From NCBI RefSeq assembly GCF_050003625.1, contig NC_134398.1:59171641-59235640 (forward strand): DNA of 64,000 nucleotides. Reading direction: 5' to 3'. Below the pieces are notes generated by a model, which saw only the letters and a program-made list of their open reading frames with translations, did not search any database and was not told the DNA's origin. The translations under genes and the position numbers were made by a program. Shown here piece after piece: positions 34,839 to 45,855 of the stretch. Positions within the stretch are counted from its first letter, which is position 1, and every line of letters starts with the position of its first letter. Source of the DNA: Haematobia irritans. Taxonomy: Eukaryota > Arthropoda > Insecta > Diptera > Muscidae.

Positions 34839-35310
34839 AAAAGATCGATCCAATACGTATATAATTCATTTTGACAAAGTAGACATAAAATTTTGACAAA
34901 ATTTTCTACAGAAATAAAATTTTAACAAAACTTTCTATAGAAATAAAATTTTCACAAAATTTTCTATAGAAATAAAAATTTTCACAAAATTTTCTATAGA
35001 AAGAAAATTTTGACAAAAATGTCTACAGAAATAAAATTTTAACAAAATTTTCTATAGAAATAAACTTTTGACAAATTTTTCTATAAAAATAAAATCGTGG
35101 TAGATTATTTTTGGCTCGAGTGGCAACCATAATTATGAACCGAATAAAATTTGAACAAAATTTTCTATAGAAATAAAATTTTGACAATGATGAAAATTTT
35201 ATTATGAACCGAATAAAATTTTAACAAAATTTTCTCTAGAAATAAAATTTTGACAAATTTTTCTATAGAAATAAAATTTTGGTAGATTATTTTTGGCTCA
35301 GTGGCAAACA
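34839..35310. repeat. Minisatellite of about 30-bp units in A-beta-1
   Basis: About a dozen imperfect units of AAATTTTGACAAAATTTTCT plus ATAGAAATAA, broken once by TGGTAGATTATTTTTGGCTC. The same motif in the other strand occurs in family B (8318-8430, 50650-50800), which links the two repeat families. Confidence 0.75.
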
Positions 35311-36218
35311 TGATTATGAACCGATATGGACCAATTTTTGTGTGATTGGACCAATTTTGGTATGTTTGTTAGCGACCATATACTAACACCACGTTCCTAA
35401 TTTGAACCGGATCGGATGAATTGTGCTCCTCCAAGAGGCTCCGGAGGTCAAATCTGGAGAACGTTTTATATGGGGGCTATATATAATTATGGACCGATAT
35501 GGACCAATTTTTGCACGGTTGCTAGAGACCATATACCAAGACCATGTACCAAATTTCAGCCGGATCGGATGAAATTTGCTTCTCTTAGAGGCTCCGCAAC
35601 CCAAATCTGGGGATCGGTTTATATGTGCGCTATATATAATTATGGACCGATGTGGACCAATTTTTTCACGGTTGCTAGAGACCATATACCAATACTATGT
35701 ACCAAATTTCAGCCGGATCGGATGCAATTTGCTTCTCTTTGAGGCTTCGCAAGCCAAATGTGGAGATCGGTTTATATAGGGGCTATATATAATTATGGAC
35801 CGATGTGGACCACTTTTTGCATGATTTTTAGAGACCATATACCAACACCATGTACCAAATTTCAGCCGGATCGGATGACATATGCTTCTCTTAGAGGCTC
35901 CACAAGCCTGGGGATCGGTTTATATGGGCGCTATATATAATTAAGGACCGATATGGCCCATTTTCAATACCATCCGACCTACATCGATAACAACTACTTG
36001 TGCCAAGTTTCAAGTCGATAGCTTGTTTCGTTTGGAAGTTAGCGTGATTTCAACAGACGGACGGACGGACGGACGGACGGACGGACATGCTTAGATCGAC
36101 TCAGAATGTCACCACGACCCAGAATATATATACTTTATGGGGTCTTAGAGCAATATTTCGATGTGTTACAAACGGAATGACAAAGTTAATATACCCCCAT
36201 CCTATGATGGAGGGTATA

Positions 36219-36545
36219 AAAATGATTATTTAAAGAGTCATTGAAGCAAATCATTTTGAGGGCACACTTTCTCTTTGAAAAATACTCATATTTGACTCAT
36301 AAATGAATATTAGGGCGGAATGCAACATCAATCGTAATAATGATTATTTGAACAGTCATTGAGGCCAATCATTTTGAGGGCACATTTCCTTTATTCAGAA
36401 TACTCCTATTTGACTCATACATGAATATTTGAAAGGAGTGCTAATTCAATCAGAAAAATGATTATTTAAAGACTCACTGAGGCAAATCGTTTTGAGGGCA
36501 CACTTTCTTTATGCACAATACTCATATTTTACTCCTAAATGATAT
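36219..36545 (+). repeat. 116-bp satellite, about three units
   Basis: Units begin near 36221, 36336 and 36453 with AATGATTATTT, then TCATTGAGGCAAATC, ATTTTGAGGGCAC and a CTCATATTTGACTCAT segment. Period 115-117 bases, units perhaps 85% alike. It is continuous with 32844-32903 once A-beta-1 is removed. Confidence 0.75.
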
Positions 36546-36754
36546 CATATATGATTGATTTAATCAGTTTGGATAATCAATAATGAGTCAAATATGATTG
36601 CAAATGTTTGAAGGGTACATTCAGAAATAATGAAATAATTCAAGCGTGTTAGTGTGATTGCTTTATATTTGGCTGGAAAACGACAAGACTATCGTTTCCA
36701 TGATAACAGGTTGGCTGATAAGTTCCCGGTCTGACACATAGATGGCGTCGCTGG

Positions 36755-37291
36755 TAGAGGTGTGCGCGTGACACGAAATTATCGTGACACACGTGATTCA
36801 CGCGGGAATCACGTGAGTCGTGAATAAAATCTGAAGCAACTCTCGTGAATGTGCGTGAATGGGACTAAAACAAATATGTCGTGCGTGAGTAATAAAATCG
36901 GTTCGTGAATGTGCGTGAATAAAATTTCTGCAAAATCACGCTCACGAAAAAAAATCAAGATTTAATTCTTACTCGTATGTTAACTGAAATTGATTTAGTT
37001 GTCGAACTATATTTTATTTATGAATTTTATTATCCTTGCTCATTCCCGATGGGAAAATGTCATGAGTTTCGTGAATTTGTCGTGAGTTACGTGAATTGTG
37101 GTGAATCGTGCGTAAGCGTGAGTCTGCAAAAGTACTTCGTGCGTGAGCGTGCGTAATTACTGATTTTCATTTCGTGAATGTGCGTGACTGGGAGTGGCTA
37201 CGACACTTATCCTGCGTGAGCGTGCGTGAATAAATATTTGACTTCGTGAATGTGCGTGAGTGTGAGTGAAATTTCACTCACGCGCATATTA
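36755..37291 (+). mobile_element. hAT-type MITE F2, 537 bp
   Basis: It starts TAGAGGTGTGCGCGTGACAC and ends with the near-reverse complement (TCACTCACGCGCATATTA). The interior repeats CGTGAATGTGCGTGA in both orientations. It matches F1 along its length. The empty site is visible in M1 (complement near 27150-27160: GATGGCGTCGCTTAAATGC). An 8-bp duplication cannot be verified because of extra bases at the left junction. Confidence 0.7.
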
Positions 37292-37418
37292 GATGCATAT
37301 TATTTTTATATAGTACCAACCTTCAAATGATTCGTGTCAAAATTTGACGTCTGTAAGTCAATTAGTTTGTAAGATAGAGCGTCTTTTGTGAAACAACTTT
37401 TGCTAAAGTGAAAAAAAA

Positions 37419-38429
37419 TTGAAAAAAGGAATTTCGTGTTCTGATAAAATACTGTTTTCTGAAGGGAACAAATAAGGCGGAAGCAAAAACTTGGCTTGAT
37501 AATGAGTTTCCGGACTCTGCCCCAGGGAAATCAACAATAATTGATTGGTATGCAAAATGCAAGCGTGGTGAAATGAGCACGGAGGACGGTGAACGCAGTG
37601 GACGCCTGAAAGAGGTGGTTACCGACGAAAACATCAAAAAAATTCACAAAATGATTTTGAATGACCGTAAAATGAAGTTGATAGAGATAGCAGAGGCCTT
37701 AAAGATATCAAAGGAACGTGTTGGTCATATCATTCATCAATATTTGGATATGCGGAAGCTCTGTGCAAAATAGGTGCCGCTCGAGCTCACATTTGACCAA
37801 AAACAACAACGTGTTGATGATTCTGATCGGTGTTTGCAGCTGTTAACTCGTAATACACCCGAGTTTTTCCATCGATTTGTGACAATGGATGAGACATGGC
37901 TCCATCACTACAATCCTGAGTCCAATCGACAGTCGGCTGAGTGGACAGCGACCGGTGAACCGTCTCCGAAGCGTGAAAAGACTCAAAAGTCCGCTGGCAA
38001 AGTAATGGCCTCTGTTTTTTTGGATGCACAAAAACTATCAACAGTGACTATTATATGGCGTTATTGAAGCGTTTGAAGGTCGAAATCGCGGAAAAACGGC
38101 CCCATATGAAGAAGAAAAAAGTGTTGTTCCACCAAGACAACGCACCGTGCCACAAGTCATTGAGAACGATGGCAAAAATTCATGAATTTGGCTTCGAATT
38201 GCTTCCCCACCCACCGTATTCTCCAGATCTGGCCCCCAGCGACTTTTTCTAGTTCTCAGACCTCAAAAGGATGCTCGCAGGGAAAAAATTTGGCTGCAAT
38301 GAAGAGGTGATCGCCGAAACTGAGGCCTATTTTGAGGCAAAACCGAAGGAGTACTACCAAAATGGTATCAAAAAATTGGAAGGTCGTTATAATCGTTGTA
38401 TCGCTCTTGAAAGGAACTATGTTGAATAA
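37419..38429 (+). pseudogene. Himar1-like mariner transposase, inactivated
   Basis: The start codon is changed to TTG (37419). It then reads IKYCFLKG-like sequence, WLDNEFPDSAPGKSTIIDWY, CKRGEMSTEDGERSGR, RKMKLIEIAEALKISKERVG (helix-turn-helix) and LDMRKLCAK. There is a TAG (37771) where W is expected, then LELTFDQKQQRVDDS and VTMDETWLHHY (first D). A deletion of about 35 bases near 38030 with a frameshift follows, then LFHQDNAPCHKSLRT (second D) and YSPDLAPSDFF (third D), stopped by TAG at 38250-38252; the C-terminus follows to TAA at 38427-38429. Unlike M1, the catalytic aspartates are all present, but start loss, two stops and the deletion rule out function. Confidence 0.85.
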
Positions 38430-38491
38430 AAAAACGAATTTTGACAAAAAAAATGTGTTTTTCTTTGTTAGACCGGGGACTTATCAGCCAA

Positions 38492-38839
38492 GCCACCGTG
38501 GTGCAATGGTTAGCATGCCCGCCTTGCATACACAAGGTCGTGGGTTCGATTCCTGCTACGACCGAACACCAAAAAGTTTTTCAGCGGTGGATTATCCCAC
38601 CTCAGTAATGCTGGTGACATTTCTGAGGGTTTCAAAGCTTCTCTAAGTGGTTTCACTCCAATGTGGAACGCCGTTCGGACTCGGCTATAAAAAGGAGGTC
38701 CCTTGTCATTGAGCTTAACATGGAATCGGGCAGCACTCAGTGATAAGAGAGAAGTTCACCACTGTGGTATCACAATGGACTGAATAGTCTAAGTGAGCCT
38801 GATACATCGGGCTGCCACATAATCTAACCTAACCTAACC
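38492..38839 (+). mobile_element. tRNA-headed SINE with CCTAA tail, exact 10-bp target duplication
   Basis: The head (38492-38570) is tRNA-like: box A TGGTGCAATGG, box B GGTTCGATTCC. A non-tRNA body includes GGGCTGCCACATAATC, and the 3' end is (CTAAC)n (38823-38839). The direct repeat TATCAGCCAA is at 38482-38491 and 38840-38849, as from LINE-driven target-primed reverse transcription. It lies in the terminal repeat of M2, so it is younger than M2. The head is related to the plus-strand tRNA-like module in families C and D. Confidence 0.85.
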
Positions 38840-38856
38840 TATCAGCCAACCTGTTA

Positions 38857-39255
38857 CTAGCCGTGTTGCGTCGTATCCAACAAGTGGACGAAGAAAAAAC
38901 GCTAACAACACCAGGAATGATTTGAAAAGATAGGGTGAAATTTGATCCAAATTAACGCCGCAGTGGTAGAAAACATGCTCGTGAGCTGAGCACATCGCGA
39001 AAACTAAAGCCATTAAAGTTCCAAAAAGTGCAAAAGCTTACCGATGCACAAAAAACGTTTGATTAAAAGAGACAATGGGTTGTTCGTCTACAATCAAATG
39101 CCGAATATTATCGTGAAAATTTCCTAAATACAGTATTGAAACCCCGGAGCAGAAAAACATTTCGGCCGCAGACCATGGACATTCCAATCGCATTCGAACA
39201 AATCTGAACTGATGAAAATTTGTCTCTTTCGATCAATTTATATAGTATCCCCCAT
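38857..39255 (+). pseudogene. Decayed Tc1/mariner-type transposase fragment
   Basis: With shifts between frames one can read KLKPLKFQKVQKLTDAQK, RQWVVRLQSNAEYYRENF and KTFRPQTMDIPIAFEQI, a pattern like the stretch between the DNA-binding and first catalytic motif of Tc1/mariner transposases. It is distinct from both mariner groups nearby. No ends are recognised. The assignment is tentative. Confidence 0.35.
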
Positions 39256-39553
39256 ACACTGAAAAAAGCATCCCCATACTATAGGATAATTGAGTTCTAA
39301 TCCCCTAACTGCTGACGTAAAATAAAAATTTACACGACAAACACGCAGATGTCCATGTTTATATGTATGTTTATACTCGACTCCACGTTCTTCTTTTGTT
39401 AGAGTTTTTGAATTCCTTTCAAAATTTCAAACTTTTATACCAAATTCAAAATCAAGCACTGTTCTTTTGTGATTGTAAGTGTTTAATAATCCACATTTCG
39501 AAGTTTCATTATAAAAATTTTATATAGTATAAATATAAATGTGTAAATTAAAA

Positions 39554-41305
39554 ACAAGTATATACGGCCGCAAGTTCGGCCAGGCCGAATCTTATGTACC
39601 CACCACCATGGATTGCGTAGAAACTTCTACGAAAGACTATCATCCACAATCGAATTACTTGGGTTGTGGTATCTTAAAACTTCTTAACATCGTTTTCTAA
39701 ATTGTGATTTAGTCCATACATGGTATATATTAGACAAAAAAGTTATGTATAGTTAAGTCTACAAATAATTACGAATCGATATGGACTTTTTGTACGTAGA
39801 GAGCCAGAATTGAAATATGGGGGTCGCTTATATGGGAGCTATATACAATTATGAACTTGATATGGACCAATTTTTGTGTGATTGGGGATCGATTTATCTG
39901 AGGGCCATATATAACTATAGACCGATATGGACCTAGTTAGGCATGGTTGTTAACGACCATATATTAGCACAATGTACCAAATTTCAACTCACTCGGATGA
40001 AATTTGCTCCTCCAAGAGGTTCCAAAACCAAATCTCGGGATCGGTTTATATGGGGCTATGTACGATTATGGACTGATATGGACCACTTTTGGCATGGTTG
40101 TTAAATATCATATACGATCGCCACGTACCAAATTTCAAGCAGATCGGATGAATTTTGCTTCTCCAAAAGGCACCGGAGGTCAAATCTGGGGATCGGTTTA
40201 TATGGGAGCTATATATAATTATGGACTGATAGGAACCAATTCCTGCATGGTTGGTGGATACCATATACTAACATCACGTACCAAATTCCAACCGAATGGG
40301 AAGAATTTTGCTCTTTCAAGGGGCTCTGGAGGTCAAATCTGGGGATCGGTTTATATGGGGCCTATATATAATTTGGACCGATATCGACCAATTTTTGCAT
40401 GGGAGTTTGAGGCCATATATTAACACCACGTACCAAATTTCGACTGAATCAGATGAATTTTGGTCTTCCAAGAGGTTCCGGAGATCAAATCTGGTGATCG
40501 GTTTATATGGGGGCTATATATAATTATGGACCGATGTGGACCAATTTTTGCATGGTTGTTAGAGACCATATACTAACACTATGTACCAAATTTCAGCCGG
40601 ATCGGATGAAATTTGCTTCTCTTAGAGGCCTCGCAAGCCAAATCGGGGGATCGGTTTATGTGGGGGCTATATATAATTATGGACCGATGTCGACCAATTT
40701 TTGCATGGTTGTTAAAGACCATATACTAACACCATGTACCAAATTTCAGCCGGATCGGATGAAATTTGCTTCTCTTAGAGGCCTCGCAAGCCAAATCGGG
40801 GGATCGGTTTATATGGGGGCTATATATAATTATGGACCGATGTGGACCAATTTTTGCATGGTTGTTAGAGACCATATACCAACACCATGTACCAAATTTC
40901 AGCCGGATCGGATGAAACTTGCTTCTCTTAGAGGCCTCGCAAGCCAAATTTTGGGGTCCGTTTATATGGGGGCTATACGTAAAAGTGGACCGATATGGCC
41001 CATTTGCAATACCATCCGACCTACATCAATAACAACTACTTGTGCCAAGTTTCAAGTCGATAGCTTGTTTCGTTCGGAAGTTAGCGTGATTTCAACAGAC
41101 GGACGGACGGACGGACGGACGGACGGACGGACGGACGGACGGACGGACGGACGGACGGACGGACGGACGGACATGCTCAGATCGACTCAGAATTTCACCA
41201 CGACCCAGAATATATATACTTTATGGGGTCTTAGAGCAATATTTCGATGTGTTACAAACGGAATGACAAAGTTAATATACCCCCCATCCTATGGTGGTGG
41301 GTATA
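39554..41305 (-). mobile_element. DINE/HINE-like element A6, full length with long microsatellite
   Basis: Family A copy with TATACCC at 41305 and the longest GACG run of all copies (41098-41172, about 18.5 units). The body is otherwise near-identical to the rest. Inserted in C2 at an A-run. Confidence 0.85.
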
Positions 41306-41316
41306 AAAATGGTGAT

Positions 41317-41580
41317 CGGCCGGAGCAGGGATTGAACCCACGACCCTTTGCATGCAAGGCGGACATGCTAACCATTGCTCCAAATTGCAAACAAATGTAT
41401 GTTTCTGTTAAATACTGTTTTGTTTGCATCGGCTCGTGGGCGCCGCAGACTATGCTATATAAATCTAACTTATAACGATAATTGTCTATTGATGACCATA
41501 ACAACTACGTAGCTCAGTGGATAGTGTGTTGGCTTACAAACTGTATGCTCCTCGGTTCGATTCTCCGTCCAGGCGAAAGG
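41317..41580. other. Divergent pair of tRNA-like modules in C2
   Basis: The minus module (41395 to 41317) has GGTTCAATCCC as box B and TGC at the anticodon position. The plus module (41502-41580) has TAGCTCAGTGG and GGTTCGATTCT with TAC (Val-like). The order is inverted relative to C3 because C2 lies in reverse. T/A-runs flank the outer ends. Confidence 0.65.
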
Positions 41581-42013
41581 TAAAATTTAAAAAAATTATA
41601 AAATTGAATAATTTCTTCAACATTATTTGTATTACAGAAAAAGGTGCCAAGAACTAAAAAATTTCGTGGAAGTGAAAACTATGTGAGGGAATGAGCACAA
41701 TCTTCTTTGGGGAAAATTCTTCCAAGCATATAATATTTTTGGGCTCAAAATTCTTCCAAACATATAATATGTTCACATAAAACAAACATAATAATGTTTC
41801 GGCAGTATCCAATTATAAATGTGCTTCCTGCAAAATATGTTTGGAACATATGTTAGAAAAGCGATTTTTTGAGGGCACTGAAAAAACAGTGAACCCTTTT
41901 CCATTGCAAAATGAACTAAACTGTAGTAATATTGACCATGATTTAGCCCTTAAGATTTTTTTCAACTTGTCTAGTTTATAATTCCCTTAAATTTTAGTTC
42001 GTCTATAACATTG

Positions 42014-42582
42014 CACCCTCAAAAAAAAATCGCTTCTTTAACATATGTTCCAAACATATTTTGCAGGAAGCACATATATTATTGCATACTGCCGAAACAT
42101 TAATATGTTTCTTTTATGTGAACATATTATATGTTTGGAAGCATTTTGAGCCAAAAATATTATATGCTTGGAAGAATTTTTCCCAAACACGATTGTGCTC
42201 ATCCCTAACATACTCGTAATTTTCACTTCCACGAAATTTTTTAGTTATTGGCACCTTTTTCTGTATTACAAATAATGTTGAAGAAATTATTCATTTTATA
42301 AATTTTTTAAATTTTACCTTTCGCCTGCACGGAGAATCGAACCGAGGACCATACAGTTTGTAAGCCAATACACTATCCACTGGGCTACGTAGCAGTTATA
42401 GTCACCAGTAGATAATTATCGTTTTAAGTTACATTTATATAGCATAGTTTGCAGCGCCCACGAGCCCATGCAAACATAACATTATTTAAAAGAAACATAC
42501 ATTTGTTTGCCACGTGGAGCAGTGGTTAGCATGTCTGCCTTGTATGCAAAGGGTCGTGGGTTCAATCCCTGCTCCGACCGAA

Positions 42583-42616
<34 letters not shown>

Positions 42617-43807
42617 CATTTATATTTATACTATATTAATTTTTTTTAAATGAAACTTCGAAATGTGTGTTATTAAAGATTTATAGTCAGTAACAGTGCT
42701 TGATATAAACGAAATTGACTTATTTTTGGATAAAATATTATTTTTTATTGCAAAAATAACAATCTTGTAATAAAAAACTGTTTTTGTACAAAACTTTAAA
42801 ATTTGGAAGGAATTCAAAAACTAACAAAAGAAGAACGTGGAGTCGAGTATAAACATACATACATAATTTTATAATATAAACATAAATTTATTTAGGAGTG
42901 AACAGTTTTTTACTAGCATTTAACACCATCGCTCTAAAATTCCTTTTATTTTTCTTTAAAAATTCATTTTGAAGAAAATAAACTTTTTAAATTGTTTTAG
43001 CTGTAAAACTCGAACTTAATGCCCGCTTTTATATTTGATGGTGTCCGTCAACTCCTCGTGGACTACTTTTTAATAAAGAGGAACTAAAGTTTGTTTTTTT
43101 ACATTTTACTGTGTAATTTTTCACTATTTCCTCCTTATTTCATTTTACTGTCCCAACTCTAAAAAGAGTATAGTGCCCTTTCGTTATTTTTATGAAGACC
43201 CCTGTTTTCTTTTAACGAACCAAGAAAAAATTGTGCCCATAATGCCAAAATGATAAACAAAACACATGTACACACATACGTAAAATGCTGCTCTCAAGGC
43301 GAAAACATAAGCTGTTTGTTTTTCAAATGTCTATTCTCTTGGTTCAGAATGTATATTCTCTTTATTCATATTAAATAATATTTAGACTTAAACATATCAA
43401 ATTTTTGGCCTTATCATAAAACAGTTTTCCGAACAGTTTTCACAGAAATTGTTCTCTTTTGACTCTTTTGCTGTGTTATATTGATATCTTTCGTCAACTC
43501 TCCCGGTTTCCATCTCTATTTCTCTCTACACTCTCTCTGTCGCTTTGAATAAAATATCACAACATATGTATGTTTAGTCGAAATTTGTAAATTTATATAT
43601 GTTTGTATTCACACATATGATTTTTATGAAACATTGATGCCCCAAACATAATATATTCTAACATATTAACATAGATGTCCCAAACATTTAGTGTTAGTTT
43701 AGGAACATTACATGTTAGCACTTAAATATATTGTGGTTTAAAATCGTGCCCGAAACACATTTTGTTTATATCGGAACATATGAAAAACATATTTTTCTAA
43801 CAGTGTG
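42014..43807 (+). mobile_element. TIR element C3, complete, about 1.8 kb
   Basis: Starts CACCCTCAAAAAAAAATCGC and ends with the reverse complement of CACACTGTTAGAAAAATATG. Both ends continue into inverted CATATGTTCC phrases. The paired tRNA-like core is at 42319-42583 with a long T-run after it. The empty site in X2 shows a simple insertion. The best-preserved copy of family C; no protein gene found in it. Confidence 0.7.
42319..42583. other. Divergent pair of tRNA-like modules in C3
   Basis: The minus module (42400 to 42319) is Val-like, with TAC in the anticodon position and GGTTCGATTCT as box B. The plus module (42508-42583) has TGGAGCAGTGG, TGT at the anticodon position and GGTTCAATCCC, followed by 26 T from 42585. 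Its anticodon stem (TCTGC/GCAAA) pairs better than in D1. Acceptor stems are not complementary. Confidence 0.65.
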
Positions 43808-44329
43808 TATTTTAGTTCATTTTTACAACACCATAAGATTTATATACCCCTACCAAGTTAAAAAGTCAGTATTATATTGGTTTAGTTGCTCATTTTTTGG
43901 GAAACCCGATAATAAAAATTGGTTAACAGTCTCTTTAAAATGTCGACGACTAAACTATTTTTAAATCAATCATTCCACAGTACAGAGAAATTAAATAATT
44001 AAAGGAACAACAAACCGTTTTACTATTATGACAAATTTCATACATTAAAATTAAACTTTCTTTAAGCTAAGTACTTTATTATAAAAACTTATGATGAATG
44101 TTCTTAATACAATGTTTTTTGTGAACTAAAATTATGACCACGTGGAACAGAGAGTAGTTCATTTGAACTCGCTTTTTGGATATTTTGACTTATCCTTTTT
44201 TATTCATCGTAGGTAATTTTTTCACATATCTTGCTGGAAAAAATGGAAGCAATAATAAAAATTGTTAAAAATTAACACCATGTAATGAAATATGATTTTT
44301 TAATTCTTCATTTTAGCTTGTAACTTACC

Positions 44330-45450
44330 ATATTTGGGGGCATTTTATCAAATGGTGTAAGGAATTCAACTTTTCTTTGGAAAACATATATAATAATATT
44401 TGTACCTGAAACAATTAGAGAAATGAATGTAGTATTCTATATAAACTCATAAAAGTGTGTTGTTATCGATGTGGAAGATATAATAAAATAAATATTGTAG
44501 TTGAAAGAAAGCCAAATTGTTCATATAAAACTTACCAATTCTCTATTAAATTGAGGGGAAATATAAAAAGTTGTCCAAATTTATTTGTGTTACTCTGAAA
44601 TTAAATATTTATTTTTTACATTAAATAAAATTATAAAAAAGGTTTCCAAAAAATCTAATGAAAAAATTAATAATATGTATAAAAAAAGAAATATTCTGGT
44701 TAACCCTACTTATTATATCATTTTCGATTTACAATGAATTTTAGTCTACTGGGAAATGGTAAATTTAAGATATGCTAATTCGACCGTTTTATGAATTTTT
44801 GTTTTATACTAATTAAAACCAAATTGAATAAGAAAATAAATTCAAGTTTGGTTCACTTTTTCGCTCACGATGAACATTATAGCGTCTTGAAATGAGCCGT
44901 AGTCAAAATGACGAAGGACGACGTTAATGTACAAAAAATAAGGATGAATATCCAGGGTTAAAAGAAAGTTAAAGAATCCTTACCAATTCACTTATTACAA
45001 TCAAAGGAGTACTAAAAATTTTTCCAAATTTTTAAGAGGTTATTCTGAAATTAAATATTTGTTTTTTCATTAAAAATATTACATTGGTTTCCAAAAAATT
45101 TGATTAAAGAAATACTAAAATAAGGTATTAAAAACCTGTAATTTTGATGATAAAAAGGTCATAAAAACGTAAATATTCTAGTTGAAAGAAAGCCAATTTT
45201 TAAAAGAAAACTTACCAATTCTCTATTTTTTAAATTTGTTCGAATCCATCCGGAGTTGCTATGAAATTAAATATTGCTTTTACAACAAAGAAAAACATTA
45301 AACTGGTATCCAAAAAAATTAATTAACAAATAATAATATACATACATAAAAAATATTCTTTTTAAAAGAAAGCCATATTAAAAAAATACTTACCAATTTA
45401 TGACTAAACTATACGCTGAGATATAACAAAAATTTTCCAAATTCATCTGG
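44330..45450 (-). repeat. Series of micro-exon-like units in X1
   Basis: On the minus strand GAATTG followed by GTAAGT (or a variant) recurs with donors near 44531, 44979, 45211 and 45389. Each is preceded 45-70 bases earlier by an acceptor-like TTTCAG or a variant. A further exon-like block (44330-44405) runs from TTGTTTCAG to ATG/GTAAGT. X2 has one such unit (about 61254-61325) that is open for 22 codons (starts VTLNEFGKLFIFPLSVQF). Some units here have stops or lost acceptors. They look like duplicated and decaying exons. Confidence 0.45.
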
Positions 45451-45570
45451 AATTGAATATTAATTTTTTACATTGAATAATGAAAATTTCAATACACTTT
45501 CAATTTCAACATATTTTACTAAATATTCTTAATAGCTTTTTTCTAAACTACCGATAAAATATTAATAACT

Positions 45571-45855
45571 TTCATTTAAAAGGTTTAATAAACAAACACC
45601 AATATATGTCTCAAAAATCCAAAATATTCCATGCCTTTATATTCCCTTGTTGCATGCCTGCTTAAAAGATGCAACAACCCACGCCAACGCCAACTATACA
45701 ACTGAAGCATGCCAAACAAAACCAAGCAAAGCCAAAACATTCCTACAACAACAAAAACACATGTGCCTTTATTGAAAACAACACCTCATCCAGCCAAATA
45801 AACCATCCGCGAATAACAAACACACACACAAACCACTAAATGAACACAAATAAAA
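45571..45855. other. C/A-rich stretch, no recognised feature
   Basis: Unusually C- and A-rich for this window (CAACAACCCACGCCAACGCC, CAAACACACACACAAACC). The same style continues after A7 (47576-47680), so A7 was inserted in it. It may be non-repeat host DNA. Confidence 0.4.

Larger units (their letters stand above)
32904..36218 (-). mobile_element. Composite DINE/HINE-like element A-beta-1, carrying A5
   Basis: A diverged sister of family A. Its 3' end is at 32904-33110 (ACTTGT end, CCATCATGG variant) and its 5' end at about 35311-36218 (TATACCCTCCATCATAGG), with a minisatellite at 34839-35310. A5 is inserted between (33111-34838). Outside A5 it is about 1.6 kb. Flanks on both sides are the 116-bp satellite and join without gain or loss of bases beyond the A-run, a T-T insertion without duplication. 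The 5' part has about four tandem 153-bp units and a microsatellite at about 36057-36087. The two pieces should be read as one element because they match the two ends of A-beta-2. Confidence 0.75.
36706..38854 (+). mobile_element. Himar1-like mariner M2, interrupted by F2 and a SINE
   Basis: Starts ACAGGTTGGCTGATAAGTTC with TA before (36704-36705), ends with the reverse complement of ACAGGTTGGCTGATA and TA (38855-38856). F2 (36755-37291) sits 49 bases inside the left end and a SINE (38492-38839) sits inside the right terminal repeat. Without these it is about 1.25 kb, close to M1. Neither end is intact for transposase binding. Confidence 0.85.
39256..41875 (-). mobile_element. TIR element C2, interrupted by A6
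   Basis: Reverse-oriented family C copy. On the minus strand it starts near GAGGG/CCCTCAAAAAATCGC (41875) and contains the paired tRNA-like core (41317-41580). After A6 it continues at 39553 down to about 39256 with a tail like that of C3 (CTCGACTCCACGTTCTTC). A6 is inserted in the A-run next to the tRNA-like module, which in C3 is a T-run on the other strand. The left border is approximate. Confidence 0.6.
41876..45570 (+). mobile_element. Family X copy 1, interrupted by C3
   Basis: Begins CACTGAAAAAACAGTGAACC, itself a small palindrome, followed by CCATTGCAAAATGAACTAAA. It matches X2 from 60413 onward. C3 (42014-43807) is inserted at ACATTG/TATTTTAG, whose empty form is at about 60543-60560. 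The far end is not defined; similarity with X2 and internal repetition fade out near 45570. On the minus strand 44330-45450 looks like a series of small exons. No transposase is seen. Confidence 0.55.

Noticed and set aside
36057..36087. Aβ-type 5' part at 35311-36218 as an independent truncated element
   Set aside because: It matches the 5' part of the element whose 3' end lies at 32904-33110, with the same arrangement at 53262-58762, so the two parts are one interrupted element.
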